Assembly (NCBI GenBank): GCA_021734595.1
Contig: JAIPIO010000098.1
Span: forward strand, 1-12,734
DNA length: 12,734 bases
Source of the DNA: Kiritimatiellales bacterium
Lineage (GTDB): Bacteria; Verrucomicrobiota; Kiritimatiellia; Kiritimatiellales; Pontiellaceae
Direction: 5' to 3'
Below, piece by piece: positions 6,850-12,734 of this stretch. How positions within the stretch are numbered: the first letter of the stretch is position 1; every line of letters begins with the position of its first letter. The notes beneath the pieces were generated by a model, which saw only the letters and a program-made list of their open reading frames with translations, was not told the origin of the DNA and ran no database searches. Both the position numbers and the translations under genes were made by a program.

Positions 6850-6877
6850 TTGCATAGTGCAAGAGAACGTGTAAAAT
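6850..6877 (+). promoter_or_regulatory. Candidate promoter for the DUF2141 gene, with a palindrome over its -35 box
   Basis: TTGCAT at 6850-6855 and TAAAAT at 6872-6877 are 16 bp apart, a good sigma-70-type pair. Transcription would begin near 6884, only about 5 bases before the ATG at 6889. The palindrome TTGCA-TAG-TGCAA at 6850-6862 covers the -35 box and could be an operator. Confidence 0.45.
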
Positions 6878-6888
6878 GCCCGAATCGT

Positions 6889-7314
6889 ATGAAGAAAATC
6901 ATCCTAACCAGCCTGATCCTGATCGGCACCGTCTGCGCCCGCGCCGAGACCCTGACCGTAACAATCACTACGGAAGGACCCCGTGAAGGATCTATTTCCA
7001 TCCTGCTGTTCAGCGGCAGGAGTGGATTCCCCCACAAGTCCGACATGGCAATCCTGAAGGTGCGGATTCCGGTTCCCGTCGCTGGCCCCATTGAATACAA
7101 ATTCACAGATCTGCCCTATGGTCGCTACGCGCTCAGCGCCCACCATGACGTCAATGACAATCAAAGCTTCGACAAAATCCTGTGGTTCGGACCATCGCGG
7201 GAACCGGTCGGCTTCTCGAACATCTCTGCAAAAAAGTGGCTGGCCACTGAGTTTCAGGATGCCGACTTCATCTTCGGCCGCGACAAAAAGAAGATCACTG
7301 TAAAGTTGATGTAA
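6889..7314 (+). CDS. Secreted DUF2141 domain protein
   Basis: From ATG 6889 the protein has 141 residues. Residues 1-19 (MKKIILTSLILIGTVCARA) are a signal peptide with an ARA cleavage site, followed by ETLTVTITTEG. The rest follows the DUF2141 pattern: a beta-rich domain with DLPYGRYALSAHHDVNDNQS, where the Asp/Asn-rich stretch resembles a calcium-binding turn, then PVGFSN, FQDADF and an ITVKL end. DUF2141 proteins are small exported proteins of unknown function. An upstream in-frame TTG at 6847 would add 14 residues before the signal peptide and is rejected. No Shine-Dalgarno sequence precedes ATG 6889, which fits the very short leader predicted from the promoter. The gene converges on the DapA-like gene, with only 5 bases between the two stop codons and no visible terminator. 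Confidence 0.85.
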   Translation: MKKIILTSLILIGTVCARAETLTVTITTEGPREGSISILLFSGRSGFPHKSDMAILKVRIPVPVAGPIEYKFTDLPYGRYALSAHHDVNDNQSFDKILWFGPSREPVGFSNISAKKWLATEFQDADFIFGRDKKKITVKLM

Positions 7315-7319
7315 GTAAT

Positions 7320-8111
7320 TTAAACTATTAGTGGCAACCGGACATTCGCCGGGTAACCGTTCAGCTTCTCTCCCAGCCTTTTCTTAAGCAGCGGCACTCC
7401 GCCGTTACTAAACGACGCACTGTATTCCCTAACCTCATGCTGCATGATGGCGGCTTCTTCCGGGCGGGCGGAACTGCACAAGGTTTCCAATGCGGCATAT
7501 AGCTCCGGCCTCACGTTGGCCGTAGCGGAAACAAAGCCGGCCGCACCCTGCTGGACGGGTTCAAAGATGTTCGTGCTGGTGCCGATGAAATATTTCGGCG
7601 TCGAATCCATCAGCTCCAGGTTTTGCGCCGAATCCTTCAGCGCCGCATGCGGCACCGCTTTGAGGATTTCCGGGGTAAGCGGGTTGCCGGTGTGTTTCGG
7701 GAAATTATAAAGGATGAACGGAACTTTTGCTTCGGCTTCCAATGCCTGGAAATAGCCGATGAGGCCCGCCGCCGGAAGGCCCGCCGGGTAGAACGGCGGC
7801 AGCACCGCCACCGCATCTGCGCCCAGCTCGTTTGCCCAGCGAATCTCTTCCATGTTCTGCGCCAGGCCGCTCCCGCCCGCATGCAGGACAATCAATCCCG
7901 GGAAGCCGCGCCGCGCAAGCTTCAGCATGTCCAACCGCTCCCCCGGTTGAAGTGCATGGAATTCACCCGTCGTCCCGTTCACCATAATCCGGCGCACACC
8001 GTGTTGCGTCAAAAAATCCAGATGCCGGACAAAAGCCTGCCGGTCAATGGCGCCGCTTTCATCAAACGGCGTCAGCACCGGAACTATCAATCCTTTCAGT
8101 TCATTCTGCAT
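7320..8111 (-). CDS. DapA superfamily (dihydrodipicolinate synthase / N-acetylneuraminate lyase) class I aldolase
   Basis: The 263-residue protein is a TIM-barrel Schiff-base lyase of the DapA/NanA group. It shows VPVLTPFDESGAID at the N-terminus, VNGTTGEFHAL (44-54) with the Thr pair that binds the substrate carboxylate, YNFPKHTGNP (135-144) with the catalytic Tyr135, and ALKDS (157-161) with Schiff-base Lys159. It should cleave or form a bond to pyruvate. Authentic DHDPS usually has Arg three residues after YNVP-type Tyr (YNxPxRT); here Lys139-His140 take that place, and the chain is about 30 residues shorter than usual at the C-terminus, so another 2-oxo acid, such as a 2-keto-3-deoxy sugar acid, is likelier than the lysine-pathway substrate. 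The longer frame to 8171 runs into the palindromes and is rejected; ATG 8111 starts the conserved MQNELKGLIVPV region but has no clear ribosome binding site. Confidence 0.85.
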   Translation of the reverse strand: MQNELKGLIVPVLTPFDESGAIDRQAFVRHLDFLTQHGVRRIMVNGTTGEFHALQPGERLDMLKLARRGFPGLIVLHAGGSGLAQNMEEIRWANELGADAVAVLPPFYPAGLPAAGLIGYFQALEAEAKVPFILYNFPKHTGNPLTPEILKAVPHAALKDSAQNLELMDSTPKYFIGTSTNIFEPVQQGAAGFVSATANVRPELYAALETLCSSARPEEAAIMQHEVREYSASFSNGGVPLLKKRLGEKLNGYPANVRLPLIV

Positions 8112-8128
8112 GGACGCGACTGTACCCG

Positions 8129-8178
8129 TTTTCCAAGGGTTGGAAAAATGAAAACCAAAGTTTCCACCCATTGGAAAA
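8129..8178. repeat. Pair of TTTCC-N7-GGAAA palindromes, 31 bp apart
   Basis: TTTTCC 8129-8134 with GGAAAA 8142-8147 (an 8-bp stem, TTTTCCAA/TTGGAAAA, around GGG) and TTTCC 8161-8165 with GGAAA 8173-8177. Both cores are 7 bases; the centres are 8138 and 8169, so exactly 31 bp apart, as in the fxsA-ubiA gap. The pair lies between the divergent starts of the DapA-like gene and the small orphan gene. Confidence 0.75.
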
Positions 8179-8190
8179 AACGGTTAGTAT
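8161..8190 (+). promoter_or_regulatory. Possible promoter for the small orphan gene
   Basis: TAGTAT at 8185-8190 is a fair -10 box. The best -35 match is TTTCCA at 8161-8166, 18 bp upstream, which is the left half of a palindrome. If used, binding of a protein to the palindrome would block it. Transcription from here would start about 8197 and omit the leader segment that can pair with the Shine-Dalgarno sequence, so an upstream promoter would be needed for that pairing. Confidence 0.25.
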
Positions 8191-8214
8191 ACCTCCAGAG
8201 GATTGAAAGGAGGT
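8191..8214 (+). promoter_or_regulatory. Leader hairpin that can hide the Shine-Dalgarno sequence
   Basis: ACCTCC at 8191-8196 is the exact complement of GGAGGT at 8209-8214, the core of the ribosome binding site AAAGGAGGTGG in front of ATG 8219. A 12-base loop lies between them. If transcribed together the pair would close the ribosome binding site in a 6-bp, GC-rich stem. This resembles translational control, but a match to an SD consensus is always complementary to anti-SD-like sequence, so chance remains possible. Confidence 0.4.
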
Positions 8215-8218
8215 GGTT

Positions 8219-8503
8219 ATGAATGGACGATTGATCGCGCGTCAGGAGTTCCTGCACCAGGGCATGGCACATCAAGTTAGCGCCTATGCAATGGAAAACA
8301 TGGAAGCGGAAATTTGCTTTGAGGTAACCCGGACCGAAGCGGGCTCTGATGCGCCCGAGACCGTATTTGAAAAATGCGTAAATATGGCGGGCGACCTCGC
8401 GCAGTGCTCCAACACCACCCTCGACCAGTTGATCGATGCCGAGCTGACTGCGGTCAGGAACGCGGTGTGCGCCGACGAAGACCTCGACGTCCACGATCCA
8501 TAG
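8219..8503 (+). CDS. Hypothetical small protein, 94 residues, four cysteines
   Basis: I do not recognise this protein. Its start is well supported by AAAGGAGGT at 8206-8214, 4-5 bases before ATG 8219; the in-frame GTG at 8213 overlaps that site and is rejected. It has 94 residues, no signal peptide or membrane helix, is acidic toward the end (ADEDLDVHDP), and is probably mostly helical. Cysteines are at 33, 53, 63 and 84, irregularly spaced and not in a CxxC pair. The codon use is ordinary for the window (third-position G/C). It stands alone: the lyase is divergent, and the next gene downstream, gltD, is convergent 281 bp away. Palindrome pairs lie on both sides of it (8129-8178 and 8507-8543). 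A match to a conserved family cannot be judged from the sequence alone. Confidence 0.7.
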   Translation: MNGRLIARQEFLHQGMAHQVSAYAMENMEAEICFEVTRTEAGSDAPETVFEKCVNMAGDLAQCSNTTLDQLIDAELTAVRNAVCADEDLDVHDP

Positions 8504-8506
8504 GGG

Positions 8507-8543
8507 TTTCGAATAGGTGGAAAAAACGTTCCAAACATCGGAA
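8507..8543. repeat. Pair of degenerate TTTCC-N7-GGAAA palindromes, 21 bp apart
   Basis: TTTCG 8507-8511 with GGAAA 8519-8523, and TTCC 8529-8532 with GGAA 8540-8543, each with a 7-base core. The centres are 8515 and 8536, 21 bp or two helical turns apart. They begin a few bases after the stop of the small orphan gene, unlike the other clusters, which lie before starts. Confidence 0.5.
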
Positions 8544-8577
8544 TCTGTGTAAAAATAATGGTCGACATAACCTAAAA

Positions 8578-8663
8578 ATCACACCCGTTGGAGTATGATA
8601 TGATTAATTCCTTATATTATTGTATATTATGATTATAGATTATCACACCCGTTGGAGTATGAT
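8578..8663. repeat. 22-bp direct repeat flanking a very AT-rich 42-bp segment
   Basis: The 22 bases at 8578-8599 recur without change at 8642-8663 (offset 64). Each contains ACCCGTTGGAG, which resembles the right half of the window's palindrome family (compare ACCCATTGGAA at 8166-8176). The segment between them, 8600-8641, is almost all A and T. The whole 281-bp convergent gap 8504-8784 otherwise holds the palindrome pair at its start and the terminator at its end; I see no gene in it. Confidence 0.8.
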
Positions 8664-8727
8664 TATTGATTTTTATGAATAAACTGTCTCCGTCAGGTTT
8701 TTGCAGAAAGCTCATTGGAAAAGAAAA

Positions 8728-8770
8728 CAGTCACGGAACAACTCACGATCGTGAGTTTTTCCGTGACTTT
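8728..8770 (-). terminator. Intrinsic terminator for gltB-gltD (possibly bidirectional)
   Basis: Arms at 8730-8746 and 8751-8767 form a 17-bp stem with one C/T mismatch around a GATC loop; one more A-T pair extends it. On the minus strand the hairpin begins 18 bases after the gltD stop and is followed by CTGTTTTCTTTTCC, a T-rich tail. On the plus strand only TTT follows, so termination in that direction may be weaker. Confidence 0.8.
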
Positions 8771-8784
8771 GCGGTTGCGGCCAC

Positions 8785-10251
8785 CTACCGGCGCGGCAGG
8801 TCTTCCGGCCCCTTGGTAGGCAGGTCGGACTCGCCCATTAGGTATATATCCGCACAACGAGCGGCCTCGCGGCCTTCGGAAATGGCCCAGACAATCAGGG
8901 ATTGCCCACGGCGGCAGTCGCCCGCCGCAAATACGTTTTCGACGCTGGTCTGGTAATTGCCCCCCGTCTTGATGTTGCCTTGTCCGTCGAGCTCAATGCC
9001 GAGGCCGCGAATGACGTTGTCGCGCTCGGGACCGGTAAAGCCAAGGGCGAGCAGCACGAGATCGGCCTTCCATTCCTTTTCGGTTCCGACGACCTCTTCC
9101 ATGTTGGAATTACCGGTCTGACGCTCGCGGGTGAATTCGACATTCACGGTGGTCACGCCAACCACGTGCCCGTCCTCTCCGCGGAAGTCTTTCGTGAGCA
9201 GCGCGTAATTGCGCGGATCCTGCCCGGTTTCGCGGTGGGAGGAACTGGAGCGCAACTTCATCGGCCAATATGGCCAGGGCTGGTGCGCCGGCCGGTAGAG
9301 CGGCGGCTGCGGGAACAGCTCAAAGTTGACGACGGATTTGCAACCCTGGCGGATGGAGGTGCCAATGCAGTCGGAGCCGGTGTCGCCGCCGCCGATCACC
9401 ACGACGTGTTTATCCTTGGCGGAAATTTTTTCCTCCAACTCATCCCCGGCCACCAGCTTGTTCTGTTGCGGCAGAAACTCCATGGCAAAATGGATGCCTT
9501 CGAGGTCTCTTCCAAGGATTGGAAGATCGCGTCCTTCGGTGGAACCGCAACATAGGATCACCGCATCGAATTTTTTCAGTTCATCCGTGGACACATCCGT
9601 TCCGATGGCGGCATTGGTGAGGAAATGAATGCCCTCTTCGGCCATGATTTCGGTGCGCCGGTCAATGATGGTTTTCTCGAGCTTGAAGTCGGGAATGCCG
9701 TAGCGTAGCAGTCCGCCAATGCGGTCGGCACGTTCAAAGACGGTGACAGTGTGGCCGGCCCGGTTGAGCTGGTCGGCAGCCGCCAGCCCGGCCGGACCGG
9801 AGCCAACGACGGCCACGGTTTTGCCGGTGCGCGTTTCGGGCGGTTCGGGAATAACCCAATCTTCACGGAAGGCATGCTCGATGATGCTTTTTTCGATGTT
9901 CTCGATGCTGACGGGCGGCTCGTTGATCCCCAGCACACAGGCTTCCTCGCACGGCGCGGGGCAGAGACGCCCGGTAAACTCCGGGAAGTTGTTGGTGGCG
10001 GAGAGAATCTCCCACGCCTTTTTCCAGTGCCCTTTGTACGCCAAGTCGTTGAACTCGGGGATGATGTTTCCAAGCGGGCAGCCGATATGGCAGAACGGGA
10101 TGCCGCAGTTCATGCAGCGCGCCGCCTGCCGCTGAAGTTTTTCTTCGGGAAACGGTTCGTAGACCTCGTTAAAATCTCCGACGCGCTCCTCCACCGGCCG
10201 CTCCACCGGCGTCTGCCGCTTGAATTCCTTAAATCCTGTTGGTTTTCCCAT
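8785..10251 (-). CDS. gltD: Glutamate synthase small subunit (beta)
   Basis: The 488-residue protein is the NADPH-oxidising flavoprotein subunit of glutamate synthase; it passes electrons to GltB, which makes glutamate from glutamine and 2-oxoglutarate in the cytosol. An N-terminal iron-sulfur domain carries CMNCGIPFCHIGCPLGN (46-62; Cys46, 49, 54, 58) and CPAPCEEAC (97-105), then a FAD-binding fold with VVGSGPAGLAAADQL (148-162) and RIGGLLRYGIPDFKL, a NAD(P)H-binding site VVVIGGGDTGSDC (283-295), and a C-terminal FAD segment NVFAAGDCRRGQS. Length and all motifs are as expected. The start has a GGAG site about 7 bases upstream. It is downstream of gltB on the same strand, 94 bp away, and is followed by a strong terminator. 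No frameshift or missing residue is seen. Confidence 0.97.
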   Translation of the reverse strand: MGKPTGFKEFKRQTPVERPVEERVGDFNEVYEPFPEEKLQRQAARCMNCGIPFCHIGCPLGNIIPEFNDLAYKGHWKKAWEILSATNNFPEFTGRLCPAPCEEACVLGINEPPVSIENIEKSIIEHAFREDWVIPEPPETRTGKTVAVVGSGPAGLAAADQLNRAGHTVTVFERADRIGGLLRYGIPDFKLEKTIIDRRTEIMAEEGIHFLTNAAIGTDVSTDELKKFDAVILCCGSTEGRDLPILGRDLEGIHFAMEFLPQQNKLVAGDELEEKISAKDKHVVVIGGGDTGSDCIGTSIRQGCKSVVNFELFPQPPLYRPAHQPWPYWPMKLRSSSSHRETGQDPRNYALLTKDFRGEDGHVVGVTTVNVEFTRERQTGNSNMEEVVGTEKEWKADLVLLALGFTGPERDNVIRGLGIELDGQGNIKTGGNYQTSVENVFAAGDCRRGQSLIVWAISEGREAARCADIYLMGESDLPTKGPEDLPRR

Positions 10252-10345
10252 TGTTCTCTCCTTCGGAGGAAACTCTATATCCCAATATCTAACTACGAAA
10301 CAAATCAGAATTCTGAATTTCCAAATCTCAAATTATCCGCGGTTC
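10252..10345 (-). other. 94-bp gltB-gltD intergenic gap
   Basis: This AT-rich gap separates the gltB stop from the gltD start. It contains the palindrome TCAGAATTCTGA at 10305-10316 and the gltD ribosome binding site. No promoter or terminator is convincing, so the two genes are probably one transcript. Confidence 0.5.
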
Positions 10346-12734
10346 CTATTCCCCTGCGTATTGTTCGCTGGCGAGCAGGGCCAGCGCGCGCTTGTAGTCG
10401 ACGGGTATCACTTTGACGAATTTCTTCAGCGATTCCTTCCAGTTGTCCAAAACACGCCGGGCAACGGCACTTTCGGTGTACTCATAATGCTTCTCAATCA
10501 TATCGCGCAGATAGTCGATATCGTCTTCGTCGATCGGATCGAAGTCGACCATTTCGGAATTGCAGCGGTTTTCAATAAAGTCGCCGGCTTCATCGAAAAC
10601 ATAGGCGACGCCGCCGCTCATGCCGGCCGCAAAATTGCGTCCGGTCGGGCCGAGAATGATCGCGCGGCCGCCGGTCATGTATTCGCAGCCGTGGTCGCCG
10701 ATCCCCTCCACCACCGCCTGCACACCGGAGTTGCGGACGCAGAACCGTTCGCCCGCCAGCCCGCGGATGAAGGCTTCGCCGCGCGTTGCGCCGTAGAACG
10801 CCACGTTGCCGATAAGAATGTTCTCCTCGGCCACATAGGTGACTTCTTCCGGCGGGCGGATAATCAGCCGCGCACCGGAGAGACCCTTGCCGAAATAGTC
10901 GTTGGCATCGCCGGAGATGCGGAAGGTAATCCCCTTGGCGCTGAAGGCACCGAAGCTCTGCCCGGCAGAACCGGTGCAATTTACCTGAATGGTGTTTTCG
11001 GGCAGCCCGTCCTCGCCGTAGCGCTTGGAAATTTCATAGCTGAGCATCGCGCCGACCGTGCGGTTGACATTGCGGATATCGGTGTTGATAACCACCGGTT
11101 CGGAGCGCCGCAGCGCATACTGCGCCAGTGAAATAAGCTTGTGGTCGAGCGCCGCGCCGAGATTGTGGTCCTGCGAGTCGATACAGCGTGTGCCGATGGA
11201 GGGACTGACATCGGGTTTGTACAGAATCTTCGAGAAGTCGAGTCCTTTGGCTTTCCAGTGCTCGATGGCCTCCTTGGCATTGATAACCTCCGAATGGCCG
11301 ACCATGTCGTCAATGGAACGGAAACCCAGTTGGGCCATGAGCTGGCGCAGCTCCTCGGCCACGAAACGGAAATAGTTCACGACATATTCCGGCTTGCCGG
11401 CGAACTTGCGGCGCAGCTCGGGATCCTGCGTGGCGATACCGACCGGGCAGGTGTTGAGATGGCACACGCGCATCATGATGCAGCCCATGGTCATCAGCGG
11501 ACCGGTGGCAAAACCGTATTCTTCGGCGCCGAGCAGGCAGGCCACGGCCACATCGCGACCGGTGAGCAGCTTGCCGTCGCACTCCACGCGGATGCGGCTA
11601 CGCAGATTGTTAAGCACCAGCGTTTGCTGGGTTTCGGCCAAGCCGAGTTCCCACGGCAGCCCGGCATGCTTGATGGACGACTGCGGCGATGCGCCGGTTC
11701 CGCCATCATAACCGCTGATGAGCACCACCTCGGCTTTGCCCTTGGCCACGCCGGCGGCAATGGTGCCCACGCCGACCTCGGATACCAGCTTGACGTTGAT
11801 GCGCGCCAGCGGATTGGCGTTCTTCAAATCGTGAATAAGCTGCGAAAGGTCTTCAATCGAATAAATATCGTGATGCGGCGGCGGCGAAATGAGCGTCACA
11901 TACGGCGTAGAGTGGCGGGTTCGCGCAATCCACGGCTTCACCTTATGCCCCGGAAGCTGACCGCCCTCTCCAGGTTTGGCACCCTGCGCCATCTTGATCT
12001 GGAGTTCGTCGGCATTTGCCAGATAGTTGCTGGTCACGCCGAAGCGGCCGGAAGCCACCTGTTTGATGGCGCTGCGGCGCAGGTCACCGTTAATCTCCGG
12101 ATCAAAGCGGTCGGTATCCTCCCCACCCTCGCCACTGTTGCTTTTGCCGCCGATGCGGTTCATGGCAATGGCGAGCGTTTCGTGCGCCTCCTGACTGATC
12201 GATCCATAGGACATGGCACCGGTCTTGAAGCGTTTGACGATTGAGGTCCACGGTTCAACTTCGCGCAGCGGAACCGGGTCGCGCGTTTTATTAAATTCAA
12301 ACAGGCCGCGCAGCGTGCACAAATGCTTGTTTTGGTCGTTGATAATCCCGGAAAATTCCCGGTACCGTTCCAGGTTGTCGGTGCGAACTGATTCCTGCAG
12401 CTTTGCCACCGCCAGTGGGTTGAACATGTGTTCCTCGCCACCGCGGCGCCACTTGTAGGCTCCGCCGATATCAAGCTTCAGGTTTTTCGGAATTTCCCGC
12501 ACCGGGAATGCATGCTTATGCCGAGTCTCGACCTCTTTAACAATTCCATCGAGCCCGATGCCTTCAATACGCGATGCCGTACCGGTGAAATAGTTCCCGA
12601 TCACTTCACTGTTGAGTCCAATGGCCTCGAAAATCTGGGCACCGCGATAACTGTGCAGTGTGGAGATCCCCATCTTGGACATCACTTTGAGCATGCCCTT
12701 GTTGATGGCCTTGATATAGTTGCGCTCCGCCTTG
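10346..12734 (-). CDS. gltB: Glutamate synthase large subunit (alpha), partial: C-terminal 795 residues
   Basis: The frame is open to the window edge and ends at the TAG at 10346-10348, so roughly the C-terminal half of a normal 1500-residue GltB is present; the N-terminal glutaminase domain lies outside. The reading continues upstream of the first ATG at 12694 as KAERNYIKAINKG, confirming a cut gene and not a start there. Visible parts: the LKVMSKMGISTLHSYRGAQ linker, the FMN-binding synthase barrel with SPPPHHDIYSIEDL and ISGYDGGTGASP, the 3Fe-4S loop with cysteine codons at 11480-11482, 11462-11464 and 11447-11449 (CIMMRVCHLNTCPVG), and the C-terminal GxGxG helix domain (GQSFGAFSAKGITF and the GDANDYFGKGLSGA stretch). 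It binds 2-oxoglutarate and channelled ammonia and works with GltD. No defect is seen. Confidence 0.97.
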   Translation of the reverse strand, partial: KAERNYIKAINKGMLKVMSKMGISTLHSYRGAQIFEAIGLNSEVIGNYFTGTASRIEGIGLDGIVKEVETRHKHAFPVREIPKNLKLDIGGAYKWRRGGEEHMFNPLAVAKLQESVRTDNLERYREFSGIINDQNKHLCTLRGLFEFNKTRDPVPLREVEPWTSIVKRFKTGAMSYGSISQEAHETLAIAMNRIGGKSNSGEGGEDTDRFDPEINGDLRRSAIKQVASGRFGVTSNYLANADELQIKMAQGAKPGEGGQLPGHKVKPWIARTRHSTPYVTLISPPPHHDIYSIEDLSQLIHDLKNANPLARINVKLVSEVGVGTIAAGVAKGKAEVVLISGYDGGTGASPQSSIKHAGLPWELGLAETQQTLVLNNLRSRIRVECDGKLLTGRDVAVACLLGAEEYGFATGPLMTMGCIMMRVCHLNTCPVGIATQDPELRRKFAGKPEYVVNYFRFVAEELRQLMAQLGFRSIDDMVGHSEVINAKEAIEHWKAKGLDFSKILYKPDVSPSIGTRCIDSQDHNLGAALDHKLISLAQYALRRSEPVVINTDIRNVNRTVGAMLSYEISKRYGEDGLPENTIQVNCTGSAGQSFGAFSAKGITFRISGDANDYFGKGLSGARLIIRPPEEVTYVAEENILIGNVAFYGATRGEAFIRGLAGERFCVRNSGVQAVVEGIGDHGCEYMTGGRAIILGPTGRNFAAGMSGGVAYVFDEAGDFIENRCNSEMVDFDPIDEDDIDYLRDMIEKHYEYTESAVARRVLDNWKESLKKFVKVIPVDYKRALALLASEQYAGE

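Noticed and set aside
6733..6855. N-terminal extension of the 139-residue hypothetical protein
   Set aside because: The extension covers an inverted repeat and the candidate promoters, and the ATG at 6732 has its own ribosome binding site.
8129..8178. Palindromes as intrinsic terminators
   Set aside because: Stems are AT-rich and weak, most copies stand before starts, and the fixed helical spacing fits DNA binding better.
8675..8956. Small frame beginning MNKLSPSG
   Set aside because: It runs through the terminator hairpin and then antisense to gltD, with no ribosome binding site.
9509..9525. Palindrome copy TTCC-N7-GGAA inside gltD
   Set aside because: It matches the family core but is single, lies in conserved coding sequence, and is probably chance.
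11141..12244. Plus-strand frame of 367 codons inside gltB
   Set aside because: It is a shadow of the gltB frame, which has all expected motifs.

Overview
The window is high-GC bacterial chromosome with tightly packed genes on both strands. It shows no phage, insertion sequence, CRISPR array, rRNA or tRNA. The gene content and the many intergenic TTTCC-N7-GGAAA palindromes suggest a PVC-group bacterium, possibly Kiritimatiellota. That placement is an impression from family knowledge and is not proven by anything here.

Layout. Positions 1-564 (minus) hold the N-terminal part of a lipoprotein esterase cut by the window edge. A 208-bp divergent spacer with a pair of palindromes and a candidate promoter leads into a plus-strand run from 773 to 6316: a PpiD/SurA-like membrane-anchored chaperone, FxsA, a HAD-UbiA fusion, a PfkB sugar kinase and a divergent CaCA-type membrane exchanger. 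Gaps are 9, 87, 17 and 1 bp; the 87-bp gap is filled by three palindromes spaced exactly 31 bp apart. A minus-strand gene of unknown function (6313-6732) converges on this run, and the two stop codons overlap at CTAG. A divergent spacer then leads to a secreted DUF2141 protein (6889-7314). It converges on a DapA-superfamily lyase (7320-8111, minus).

Next comes a small orphan protein (8219-8503, plus) with a perfect Shine-Dalgarno sequence that can pair with its own leader. It has phased palindrome pairs on both sides, and an AT-rich island with a 22-bp direct repeat lies downstream. A strong hairpin terminator closes the last operon, gltB-gltD (minus, 8785 to beyond 12734), which encodes NADPH-type glutamate synthase.

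How the genes work together. GltB and GltD form one enzyme for ammonia assimilation. The HAD-UbiA fusion probably makes a polyprenyl-phosphate sugar carrier such as polyprenyl-phosphoryl-ribose, and the PfkB kinase beside it may supply or handle a sugar phosphate; that link is inference. PpiD-like and FxsA proteins are both inner-membrane proteins and are likely translationally coupled.

The most unusual signal is not a gene. It is the family of short palindromes in clusters with near-integral helical spacing (31, 31, 31, about 30.5, and 21 bp), mostly just upstream of start codons. This looks like a binding site for a protein that sits on one face of the DNA.
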